Shown one piece after another: positions 44,924-52,671 of a DNA stretch of 64,000 nt. Position numbers and translations under genes: made by a program. The DNA is from Haliea sp963974125 (GTDB taxonomy: Bacteria > Pseudomonadota > Gammaproteobacteria > Pseudomonadales > Halieaceae). The stretch covers positions 1-64,000 of the forward strand of contig CAXBCH010000004.1 in NCBI GenBank assembly GCA_963974125.1, in the 5' to 3' direction. Within the stretch, counting starts at the first letter, position 1. The number at the start of each line of letters is the position of its first letter. Under the pieces are notes generated by a model, which ran no database searches, had not been told where the DNA came from, and saw nothing but the letters and a program-made list of their open reading frames with translations.

Positions 44924-46093
44924 ATGACGACAGTGGATCGCTGGCAATTGCCCGACGGGGTCGAGGAGGTGCTGCCCGAGCAGGCGCTGGTGGTGGAGCG
45001 TCTGCGGCGTGAGCTGCTGGATCTCTACCAGAGCTGGGGCTATCAGCTGGTGATCCCGCCCCTGATGGAATTCACCGAATCCCTCCTGATCGGCCTGGGC
45101 GAGGACCTGGACCTGCTCACTTTCAAGATGACCGACCAGATCAGCGGCCGCACCCTCGGGATCCGCGCTGATATCACCCCCCAGGTCGCCCGTATTGACG
45201 CCCACAGCCTTGCCGAGCCAGGTGTTACCCGCCTCTGCTATGCGGGTTCCACCCTGCACACCCGCCCCCAATCCCTGCTCGCCTCCCGCTCGCCGATCCA
45301 GCTGGGTGCCGAACTCTACGGCGACGACAGTCTCGCTGCGGATGTGGAAGTGATCGGGCTGATGCTGGCTACGCTGGAGCGTGCCGGACTTGCCGAAATA
45401 ACCCTGGACCTGGGTCACGTGGGCGTCTATGAGGCGGTGCTGGCGGCGGCCGGGCTGACGGCCGAGCAGGAAGCGGAAGTCTTTGATGCCCTGCAGCGCA
45501 AGTCGCGGCCGGACCTGGCACAGGCCCTCGCGGGATTGGCCGAGCCGGTGACAACGCTGATTACGGGCTTGCTCGACCTGCACGGCGACACGTCCGTACT
45601 GGCCCGGGCCCGGAACCTGCTGGCCGACTCCGCGCCGGACGCCCTGGCCGCGGTAGCTGCGCTGGAGGCAGTGGCCGCGGCGGTTGCGCGCCGCCACCCG
45701 GACCTGGCGATCTACTTTGATCTCGCCGAGCTGCGCGGCTATCACTATCATACCGGCATGGTGTTTGCCGCCTATGTGCCCGGTCACGGCCAGGCGCTGG
45801 CCAACGGCGGCCGTTACAACGATGTCGGCAAGGTCTTCGGTCGGGCCCGGCCCGCCACCGGCTTCGCCACCGATCTCAAGTCCCTGATGGCCCTGTTCCC
45901 GGCTGCGGCCACGGAGCGCGGTGCCATCAGCGCACCGGCGGCCGATGCCCCCGGGCTGCTGGCTCGCGTAGCGGCTCTGCGTGCCGCTGGCGAGATCGTC
46001 ATCAACTGCCTGGGGGCTGAACCGGATCCGCGCTGCGACCGGGAGTTGGTGGAAGTTGCTGGCGAGTGGCTGGTGCAGCCGCTCGCTTCCTGA
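44924..46093 (+). CDS. hisZ: ATP phosphoribosyltransferase regulatory subunit
   Basis: HisZ, 389 residues, is a histidyl-tRNA-synthetase-like protein without charging activity. It activates the short form of HisG in the first step of histidine biosynthesis. It has class II-like motifs (LTFKMTDQISGRTLGIRADITPQVAR, shortened here as FKMTDQISG and RADITPQVAR) and the GGRYNDVGKVFGRARPATGF region. The ATG at 44924 follows AAGG and gives the normal N-terminus; the open frame further upstream overlaps the DUF2065 gene. Its presence implies a short-form HisG elsewhere in the genome. Confidence 0.94.
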   Translation: MTTVDRWQLPDGVEEVLPEQALVVERLRRELLDLYQSWGYQLVIPPLMEFTESLLIGLGEDLDLLTFKMTDQISGRTLGIRADITPQVARIDAHSLAEPGVTRLCYAGSTLHTRPQSLLASRSPIQLGAELYGDDSLAADVEVIGLMLATLERAGLAEITLDLGHVGVYEAVLAAAGLTAEQEAEVFDALQRKSRPDLAQALAGLAEPVTTLITGLLDLHGDTSVLARARNLLADSAPDALAAVAALEAVAAAVARRHPDLAIYFDLAELRGYHYHTGMVFAAYVPGHGQALANGGRYNDVGKVFGRARPATGFATDLKSLMALFPAAATERGAISAPAADAPGLLARVAALRAAGEIVINCLGAEPDPRCDRELVEVAGEWLVQPLAS

Positions 46094-46116
46094 TCAATCA
46101 CACGAGTTGGATGTTC

Positions 46117-47412
46117 ATGAGCAAGAATGTAGTGGTTCTCGGTACCCAGTGGGGCGATGAGGGCAAAGGCAAGATCGTTGATTTGCTGACCGACCAGGCC
46201 AACGCCGTGGTCCGCTTCCAGGGCGGCCACAATGCCGGCCACACCCTGGTTATCGACGGCCAGAAGACGGTGTTGCACCTGATTCCCTCGGGTATCCTGC
46301 GGGCCAATGTCCAGTGCCTGATCGGCAACGGTGTGGTGCTGGCGCCAGATGCCCTGCTGAAGGAGATTGGCGAGCTCGAAGCCAGGGCGGTGCCGGTGCG
46401 CGAGCGCCTGCGGATTTCCCCCTCCTGCCCCCTGATCCTGCCCTACCACGTGGCGCTGGATGTGGCCCGGGAGGTCCGCCGCGGGGTGGAGAAGATTGGC
46501 ACCACGGGGCGCGGCATTGGCCCCGCCTATGAGGACAAGGCCGCCCGCCGCGGCGTTCGCCTCGGCGATCTCAAGGATCCTGAGCGTTTTGCCAGCAAGC
46601 TGCGGGAAGTCATGGACTACCACAATTTCCAGCTGGAGCATTACTATAAGGTCGAGCCTTTGGACTACGACACGGTGCTGCGGGAAACCCTGGCCATGGC
46701 GACCGAGCTGCTGCCCATGGTGGCCGACGTCACCGCCATTCTGCACGAGTGCCGGAAGACCGATGCCAACATCATGTTCGAGGGTGCCCAGGGCTCCCTG
46801 CTGGATATCGACCACGGTACCTACCCCTTTGTCACCAGCTCCAACACCACCGCGGGCGGCACGGCCACCGGCTCCGGTTTCGGGCCGCTGTTCCTGGACT
46901 ACGTGCTGGGCATTACCAAGGCCTACACCACGCGGGTGGGTTCGGGCCCGTTCCCCACCGAGCTGTTCGACGCCACAGGTGCCCACCTGGCCTCCCGCGG
47001 TCACGAGTTTGGCGCCACGACCGGTCGCCCCCGCCGCTGCGGCTGGTTTGACGCCGTGGCCCTGCGCAACGCCGTGAACATCAACTCGGTGTCCGGGCTG
47101 TGCCTGACCAAGCTGGATGTGCTGGACGGGCTGGAGACGATCCAGATCTGTATCGGCTATGCCGACAGCAGCGGCAACCCCGTGCCGAACCCGGTGGACT
47201 CGGATGACTACGACGGGCTGGTGCCGGTGTATGAAGAGGTTCCGGGCTGGAACGAGTCCACCGTCGGCGCGCGCACGCTTGAGGAGCTGCCGCAAGCCGC
47301 CCGGGATTACATCCACAAGATCGAGGACGTGGTGGGTGCTCCGATCGACATCATCTCCACGGGCCCGGACCGGGTAGAGACCATCGTCCTGCGCCACCCC
47401 TTCGACGCCTGA
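46117..47412 (+). CDS. purA: Adenylosuccinate synthetase
   Basis: This 431-residue enzyme makes adenylosuccinate from IMP, aspartate and GTP in AMP synthesis. The GTP loop GTQWGDEGKGK is at the N-terminus, with FQGGHNAGHT, the GTTGRGIGPAYEDKAAR catalytic loop and TTGRPRRCGWFD. The start at 46117 (MSKNVVVLG) aligns with E. coli PurA; an ATG at 46111 is also in frame. It follows hisZ by 23 bases. Confidence 0.97.
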   Translation: MSKNVVVLGTQWGDEGKGKIVDLLTDQANAVVRFQGGHNAGHTLVIDGQKTVLHLIPSGILRANVQCLIGNGVVLAPDALLKEIGELEARAVPVRERLRISPSCPLILPYHVALDVAREVRRGVEKIGTTGRGIGPAYEDKAARRGVRLGDLKDPERFASKLREVMDYHNFQLEHYYKVEPLDYDTVLRETLAMATELLPMVADVTAILHECRKTDANIMFEGAQGSLLDIDHGTYPFVTSSNTTAGGTATGSGFGPLFLDYVLGITKAYTTRVGSGPFPTELFDATGAHLASRGHEFGATTGRPRRCGWFDAVALRNAVNINSVSGLCLTKLDVLDGLETIQICIGYADSSGNPVPNPVDSDDYDGLVPVYEEVPGWNESTVGARTLEELPQAARDYIHKIEDVVGAPIDIISTGPDRVETIVLRHPFDA

Positions 47413-47430
47413 GCGCGTTGCCGCAGCTGC

Positions 47431-47814
47431 CTACCAGAGGTGGGGCACCAGGCCCCACAGGGCGGTAGCCAGCAGCCCGATATTGGCGAGGAAGCCAATG
47501 ATCATGCCCGGTCCCCGTTTCGCCGGATCCCTGACGTAGCTGTTGCGGTACAGGATGCGGCCGATGATGAACGCGAGCCCGAGGCTCGCGGCCACCTCGG
47601 GAATGAAGTACAGGCCGCTCAACCACAGGGCCGGCAAGGTCACCAGCAGTTGCTCCAGGGTATTCATCTGCACCCGGTAGGCGCGCTCGAAGCCGGGGTC
47701 GCCGGTCATGGCCGGCGCGGCCAGGCCGGAGCGGCCGCGCTCGACGCCGCAGAGCATGGTAAAAACCAGGTACTGCAACAGAATCAACAGGGTGATCAAC
47801 GCTACCAGAGCCAT
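47431..47814 (-). CDS. MAPEG-family integral membrane protein
   Basis: This 127-residue protein has four predicted membrane helices and the MAPEG features ERAYRVQMNTLEQL in the second segment and GRILYRNSYVRDPAKRG in the third loop. MAPEG relatives include glutathione transferases acting on lipophilic substrates; bacterial members are mostly uncharacterised. I start it at the ATG at 47814, where the first helix begins. It is convergent with purA, at the left border of the second accessory insertion. Confidence 0.82.
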   Translation of the reverse strand: MALVALITLLILLQYLVFTMLCGVERGRSGLAAPAMTGDPGFERAYRVQMNTLEQLLVTLPALWLSGLYFIPEVAASLGLAFIIGRILYRNSYVRDPAKRGPGMIIGFLANIGLLATALWGLVPHLW

Positions 47815-47881
47815 GCGGATTGTTCCGGACTGTGTGTGGGCTGTTCTTATACCGCCCACGCCGCCGGCTTGTCCAGCGCTG

Positions 47882-48277
47882 TCAGTAGTGGCGCTGCCTC
47901 CAGGCGCTGAAACCGATGCCAGTCCAGCGGCGGAAGGCCCGGTAGAAGCTGTTGACCTCCAGGTAGCCCAGCTCATGGGCCAGGCATTTTCCCGGTCGCC
48001 AGTTGCTGCGCAGGGCCTGCTCGCAGCGGTACTGGCGGGCGCGGTCGAGCAGGAACTGATAGTGGGTGTGGTCGCTCCGCAGGCGTCGCCGCAGGGTGGT
48101 GGCGCTCATGCCAAGTTGCGCGGCCACGGCATCGACCCGCAGGCGCGACAGGTCCCCGCGCAGCAGGATGTGCAGTACCCGGTCGGTGGTGCGGGATTCG
48201 GAATAGCGGCTGACGCTGGTGGTGGGGCGGGCATCGCGCCAGCGGACAGGATTGAGTGCAGTCTGAGTGTGTTCCAT
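47882..48277 (-). CDS. Small stand-alone AraC-type HTH transcription regulator
   Basis: This 131-residue protein holds essentially one AraC/XylS double helix-turn-helix domain (about 40-131): VDAVAAQLGMSATTLRRRL for the first HTH and HELGYLEVNSFYRAFRRWTG for the second. The usual N-terminal sensing domain is absent. The start at 48277 is fixed by an ideal AAGGAGG five to ten bases upstream. The frame further upstream shows no sensor domain. The target genes are unknown; nearest neighbours are the MAPEG gene and the M48 peptidase gene. Confidence 0.85.
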   Translation of the reverse strand: MEHTQTALNPVRWRDARPTTSVSRYSESRTTDRVLHILLRGDLSRLRVDAVAAQLGMSATTLRRRLRSDHTHYQFLLDRARQYRCEQALRSNWRPGKCLAHELGYLEVNSFYRAFRRWTGIGFSAWRQRHY

Positions 48278-48517
48278 TACCAGAACCTCCTTGTTCAGGT
48301 CAGTGCAAGTCAGTGTTGGCGGCGCCCAACCGGCACTGCTGGCTCCGTCCGTGGAGCAGCAGGTCGGCAGTTTGATGGCGCCGGACCAAAAAGATAGCAG
48401 AGAATCAGCGGCCCTGCCGCGCGCCCCCCGTGGTTGGGCGCAATTGGTGAAAAACCGGCGCCGGCACCGCCGGCGGCCGCACAGCCGCACAGAATGTGGC
48501 GATATTCGGGAGGCAGG

Positions 48518-50494
48518 TTACTGGCGGGCTGTGGCCTGGTTGCCGAGGACGTCGGGCAGAGGGCAGTCCATGACTGCGGCGATGCTGGCCAGCAACTCCC
48601 GCTCCACAGCGCTCAGAGTGCCATCGGCACTGGCTGCCCTGCTCATGGCTTTCAGCACCGGCGGCTTGAGCAGGGGGTAACAATCGGCGAGCTGATGCAC
48701 TGCCCGGGCAAATGCCTGGAGGCTGCAGTCTTCGGCTGGCAGCAACTGCAGCGCGGGATAACCGAGCTCGTCCGCCGCCAGCCGGAACGTTGTTTCCGTT
48801 TCGCCACTGCCATGGTAGGCCAGCATCGACAGCACCACGCGCAGCGAATAACGCACCTTGTCCAGGCTGCGGTGGCGTGCGGTGGCCGGTTTGACCTGCA
48901 CGAATTCGGGATCGAGATAGTGGCGCAGCAGTTGGTACAGGCACCATTCCCGCAGGTCGGTGCGGCGGTCGGCCCGGATCAGGCCCAGCAGGGTGCGTTT
49001 GAACTGCTGGTACTGGGGCGTCGATTGGCTTTTCAGCGCCGGCAGGCACAGCTCCAGCAGCGGCAGGCGCAGGCCCGGGTCCAGTTGTGCCACTCCCTCG
49101 TGAAACGTGTGGGCCAGATCCTCCAGGCCCTGGATGCCAGTGTTCCGGAGCAGTGCATACTGAGCCTCGCGCACTGCGGTATCGGGGCTGAGCAGCAGGG
49201 CCATGACCAGCGCGGTGGCCCCCAGTGGTTCATGGCTGTGGCGGACGAAGGCCAGTGGCAGGTCATGGCGGGCCGCGGTTGCCTGCTCCAGCTGCTCCGG
49301 CTCGGGACCGAAGTCGGCATCGGCGTCCAGATCACCCTGCGCGGCTTCCCGCGCCATCTCGGTGGCAGCCAGGGCCGCGGTCACCAGGGCCGCGCGCCCG
49401 ACCCCGGCCTCGCCGGCCCCCGGCTGGGTGGCGTGTTCCCGGTAATGTTCTACCTTCCGCTCGATGTACTGGCCGTTCCACTGCGGATCCAGGCGCCTGA
49501 TCCGCTGCGGCAGCGGCGGATGAGTGGCGAACAGCTGCCACAACTGGTGCCGGATCTGGCCGAAGAAAATGTGCGACATCTCGTCGGCCCGGGCGGCGTG
49601 CACCAGCGAGCCCGGGACATAGCCGCCAATGACCTTGAGGGCATCGGCAATGCCGCTGTTGTCGCGGGTGTACTGCACCGCACAGGCATCCGCCAGGTAC
49701 TCCTTCTGGCGGCTGATGGCGGCCTTGATGAAACCTGCAGCCAGCCCCCCCAGCCAGCCGGTTATCCACAACCCCAGCCCCAGCAGGGGCAGGGCCGGAC
49801 CGCCGGATTTGCGGTCGCGGTCATTGCCGGTGCGATGATGGCGGCTGGAGCGCAACAGCAGGTAGCCGACATCGCCGATGAAGGTAATCCCCTTGAGCAG
49901 CGCTGCCAGGCGGATATTGAGGCGCATGTCGCCATTGAGGATATGGCTGAACTCGTGGGCGATAACGCCCTGCAGTTCGTGCCGCTTGAGGTGTTCAATG
50001 GTGCCCCGGGTGACGCCAATGACCGCATCGGCGGGGCTGACACCGGCGGCAAAGGCGTTGATGCCGCGCTCGCCGTTCATGACATAGACCGGCGGTACCG
50101 GCAGGCCCGCGGCCAGGGCCATTTCATCGACGATATTGAGGCAGCGGCGTTCCGCCCGGTCCCGGGTCTGCGGCAGGACCCGGGTGCCGCCCATGGCCTC
50201 TGCCACCACCTTGCCGCCGGAGGCGAGTTGCAGCCACTTGACCAGCGAGACCAGCGCTACGGTGGCGCCGACCCCGAGGCCGATGCCGCCAAAGCGCTGC
50301 CAGCTGAAGTAGGAGAGAAACTCGCGCCAGCCACCGTGCTGGCCGGCATAGAGATTGTAGCTGTCCCCCCACCAGAGGAAAGCTGCGACCATGGCGTTGG
50401 TCAGCAGGATCAGGCCTGCCACGGCGGCCAGGAACAGAATGGTCAGCAGGCGTGTATTGCGCCGGGCCAGATCCTGTTGGGCAAAGAAATCCAC
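48518..50494 (-). CDS. M48-family membrane zinc peptidase with TerB-like tail
   Basis: This 658-residue peptidase has N-terminal helices (about 15-42 and 65-88), an M48 catalytic domain with HEFSH (His180, Glu181, His184) in GVIAHEFSHILNGD, and a further membrane segment after it (near LLLGLGLWITGWLGGLAAG). A long C-terminal part ends in a segment (ASADGTLSAVERELLASIAA) similar to TerB-like domains. It is longer than HtpX (about 290). It follows lemA by 35 bases, a frequent pair. It probably acts in membrane protein quality control; substrates are unknown. Confidence 0.87.
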   Translation of the reverse strand: MDFFAQQDLARRNTRLLTILFLAAVAGLILLTNAMVAAFLWWGDSYNLYAGQHGGWREFLSYFSWQRFGGIGLGVGATVALVSLVKWLQLASGGKVVAEAMGGTRVLPQTRDRAERRCLNIVDEMALAAGLPVPPVYVMNGERGINAFAAGVSPADAVIGVTRGTIEHLKRHELQGVIAHEFSHILNGDMRLNIRLAALLKGITFIGDVGYLLLRSSRHHRTGNDRDRKSGGPALPLLGLGLWITGWLGGLAAGFIKAAISRQKEYLADACAVQYTRDNSGIADALKVIGGYVPGSLVHAARADEMSHIFFGQIRHQLWQLFATHPPLPQRIRRLDPQWNGQYIERKVEHYREHATQPGAGEAGVGRAALVTAALAATEMAREAAQGDLDADADFGPEPEQLEQATAARHDLPLAFVRHSHEPLGATALVMALLLSPDTAVREAQYALLRNTGIQGLEDLAHTFHEGVAQLDPGLRLPLLELCLPALKSQSTPQYQQFKRTLLGLIRADRRTDLREWCLYQLLRHYLDPEFVQVKPATARHRSLDKVRYSLRVVLSMLAYHGSGETETTFRLAADELGYPALQLLPAEDCSLQAFARAVHQLADCYPLLKPPVLKAMSRAASADGTLSAVERELLASIAAVMDCPLPDVLGNQATARQ

Positions 50495-50529
50495 TGCGAG
50501 CCCTCAGGCGGGTGCTGCGAGGTGGTTGC

Positions 50530-51126
50530 TCAGAAGCTGACTTTCGGCGCCGCCTGGATCTGCACCGAGTCGTCAAACTCCAGCAGCTGGGCGTCATCGG
50601 GATGGCCGAAAGTGGCCGCCAGCAGCACCGGCGGCATACTCTGGCGGTAGGTGTTGAACGCCATCACGGCGTCGTTGTAGCCCTGGCGCGCGAAGGCCAC
50701 CCGGTTCTCGGTATTGGTCAGCTCCTCGGACAACTGCTGCATGTTGTCGCTGGCTTTCAGGTCGGGGTAGGCTTCCATGGTGACGCTGAGTTTGCCCAGC
50801 GCGCCCTGGAGGGCATTTTCCGCCCCCGCCAGTCTGGCCATGTCCGCACCGCCGACGCTGCCGGCGCCCAGTGACTTGAGGATAGCGGCGGCCTCGTTGC
50901 GCGCCGTGGTCACTGCATCCAGGGTCTCCCGCTCGTGACTCATGTAGGCCCTGGCGGTTTCCACCAGGTTGGGAACAAGGTCGTAGCGACGCTTCAGCTG
51001 CACTTCAATCTGGGCAAACGCGTTCTGGAAACGGTTTTTCAGCGTCACCAGCCGGTTGTAGATGCCGATGACATAAATGATCAGCCCCAGCAGTACCAGC
51101 CAGAATATGATGGTGGAGATTTCCAT
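50530..51126 (-). CDS. lemA: LemA family membrane protein
   Basis: This 198-residue protein has one N-terminal membrane helix (about 5-24, ISTIIFWLVLLGLIIYVIGIY) and a cytosolic or periplasmic helical bundle with the family core YNRLVTLKNRFQNAFAQI and LKRRYDLVPNLVETARAY. LemA proteins commonly neighbour M48 peptidases, as here, 35 bases upstream in the same operon; their molecular role is not settled. It is divergent from the MATE gene. Confidence 0.92.
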   Translation of the reverse strand: MEISTIIFWLVLLGLIIYVIGIYNRLVTLKNRFQNAFAQIEVQLKRRYDLVPNLVETARAYMSHERETLDAVTTARNEAAAILKSLGAGSVGGADMARLAGAENALQGALGKLSVTMEAYPDLKASDNMQQLSEELTNTENRVAFARQGYNDAVMAFNTYRQSMPPVLLAATFGHPDDAQLLEFDDSVQIQAAPKVSF

Positions 51127-51294
51127 GCCTGCGCCCTCCCGAGGCGGTTTTACCGGATTCTATCCCAGAATGGCCAGCGCTGCCGAGTGTGCCTGCCGCT
51201 GGTCCAGGGGGGATTTCCGCGGAAACTCCGAATGGCGGTATCATTGGCGTCGGCACTGTGCCGTCACCTCCTGAATCGTAGCGGATCCTCCACA

Positions 51295-52671
51295 ATGCGT
51301 GGTACTGATCGCCTGACCCGGGGTCGCATCGCGTCCCTGGCCTGGCCCATTATCCTGGCCAACGCCGCCGTGCCGCTGCTGGGCCTGGCGGATACCGCGG
51401 TGATCGGTCATTTCGCCAGCCTGGAGGACCTGGGCGCGGTGGCCTTCGGCTCGGTGATTTTCAGTTTCGTCTACTGGGGCTTTGGTTTCCTGCGCATGGG
51501 AACCACCGGCTTCGTGGCCCAGGCCGCGGGGGCTGGCGATGAAGCCGAGGTACGCGCGGCGCTGGTGCGGGCACTGTTGCTGGCGCTGGCCATCAGCCTG
51601 ACGCTGCTGCTGTTGCAGGTGCCGATAAGAGACAGCGCCCTGTTCCTGCTCGGCGGCAGCGACCCGGTCAGCGAACTGGCCGGCAGCTATTTCTCCATCC
51701 GCATCTGGGGCGCCCCGGCAACGCTGGGCCTGTTTGCGCTGGTGGGCATTCTGATCGGCCTCGGCAAGAGCAAGACCCTGCTGCTGGTACAGCTGTTTCT
51801 CAACGGGCTCAACATCGCCCTGGACATCCTGTTCGCCGGGGTGCTGGACATGGGGGCCGATGGCATCGCCCTGGGTACCGCGCTGGCAGAGTGGTGCAGC
51901 CTGCTGTTCGCGTTGCTGATCGTCTGGCGTCTGTTGCGCGAGCGGCACCGGGACGCGGAACCCTTTGTTCCGGTGACAAGGTTGCGGGCGCTGGCACCGT
52001 TGCGCCGCACCTTGGGCGCCAACAGCGATATCATGATTCGCACCCTGTTGCTGGTTTCCAGTTTTGCCTGGTTCGTTCGCCAAAGTGGCGAGTTTGGCGA
52101 CGCGGTGCTGGCGGCGAATCATATCCTGCTGCAGCTGATTTCCTTTTCGGCCTTTTTCCTGGACGGTTTTGCCTTTGTCGCCGAAGCCGTGACCGGCGCC
52201 GCCGCCGGCAGCGGTCGTCTCAGGCGCTTTGACATCGCGGTGCGGCGCAGCACGGAGCTGGCAGCCGGCAGTGCCCTGCTGCTGGCGGCAGGGGTGCTGC
52301 TTGGCGGCGAGTTCGCGGTGCGGGCGCTGACCGGCCACAGCGCAGTGCAGCTCGCGGCCATAGACCAGCTGCTGCCGGTGGCCGTTTATATCCTGCTCTC
52401 CTTTGCCGCGTTCCAGCTGGATGGCATCTTTATCGGCACCACCCGCACCGCGGAAATGCGCAACGCCACCCTGGCCGCGACGGTCGCCTTTTTCCTGCTG
52501 AGCTTTCCGCTGACCGCGGCACTGGGCGTGACCGGCTTGTGGCTGGCATTTATTGCGCTGGTGCTGCTGCGGGCCGTGGCGCTGTTGTATTACTACCCGG
52601 CGCTGCGGCGCAGCATCCGGCCCGCGGCGACGGCGCTCAAGCCATCGCTACGGTCACCGGCACGCCGTTGA
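51295..52671 (+). CDS. MATE-family efflux transporter, DinF-like
   Basis: This 458-residue protein has about twelve membrane helices and the MATE features LAWPIILANAAVPLLGLADTAVIG near the N-terminus (here cut to AWPIILANAAVPLLGLADTA) and GAATLGLFALVGILIGLG-type helix-5/6 region. It should export organic cations in exchange for H+ or Na+. The start at 51295 gives the standard N-terminus (MRGTDRLTRGRIASLAWP). Its last 35 bases overlap the convergent oxidoreductase gene. Confidence 0.9.
   Translation: MRGTDRLTRGRIASLAWPIILANAAVPLLGLADTAVIGHFASLEDLGAVAFGSVIFSFVYWGFGFLRMGTTGFVAQAAGAGDEAEVRAALVRALLLALAISLTLLLLQVPIRDSALFLLGGSDPVSELAGSYFSIRIWGAPATLGLFALVGILIGLGKSKTLLLVQLFLNGLNIALDILFAGVLDMGADGIALGTALAEWCSLLFALLIVWRLLRERHRDAEPFVPVTRLRALAPLRRTLGANSDIMIRTLLLVSSFAWFVRQSGEFGDAVLAANHILLQLISFSAFFLDGFAFVAEAVTGAAAGSGRLRRFDIAVRRSTELAAGSALLLAAGVLLGGEFAVRALTGHSAVQLAAIDQLLPVAVYILLSFAAFQLDGIFIGTTRTAEMRNATLAATVAFFLLSFPLTAALGVTGLWLAFIALVLLRAVALLYYYPALRRSIRPAATALKPSLRSPARR

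Noticed and set aside
45814..47397. 527-codon open frame antisense to hisZ and purA
   Set aside because: Antisense frame of purA; no motifs and no ribosome binding site.
47440..47458. GTGGGGC/GCCCCAC hairpin between purA and the MAPEG gene as terminator
   Set aside because: Perfect 7-base stem but no T-tract on either side, and it lies within MAPEG codons.
47882..48277. AraC-type protein as the missing qhp regulator QhpR
   Set aside because: It is 32 kb from the qhp genes, has no sensor domain and lies in a different accessory block.
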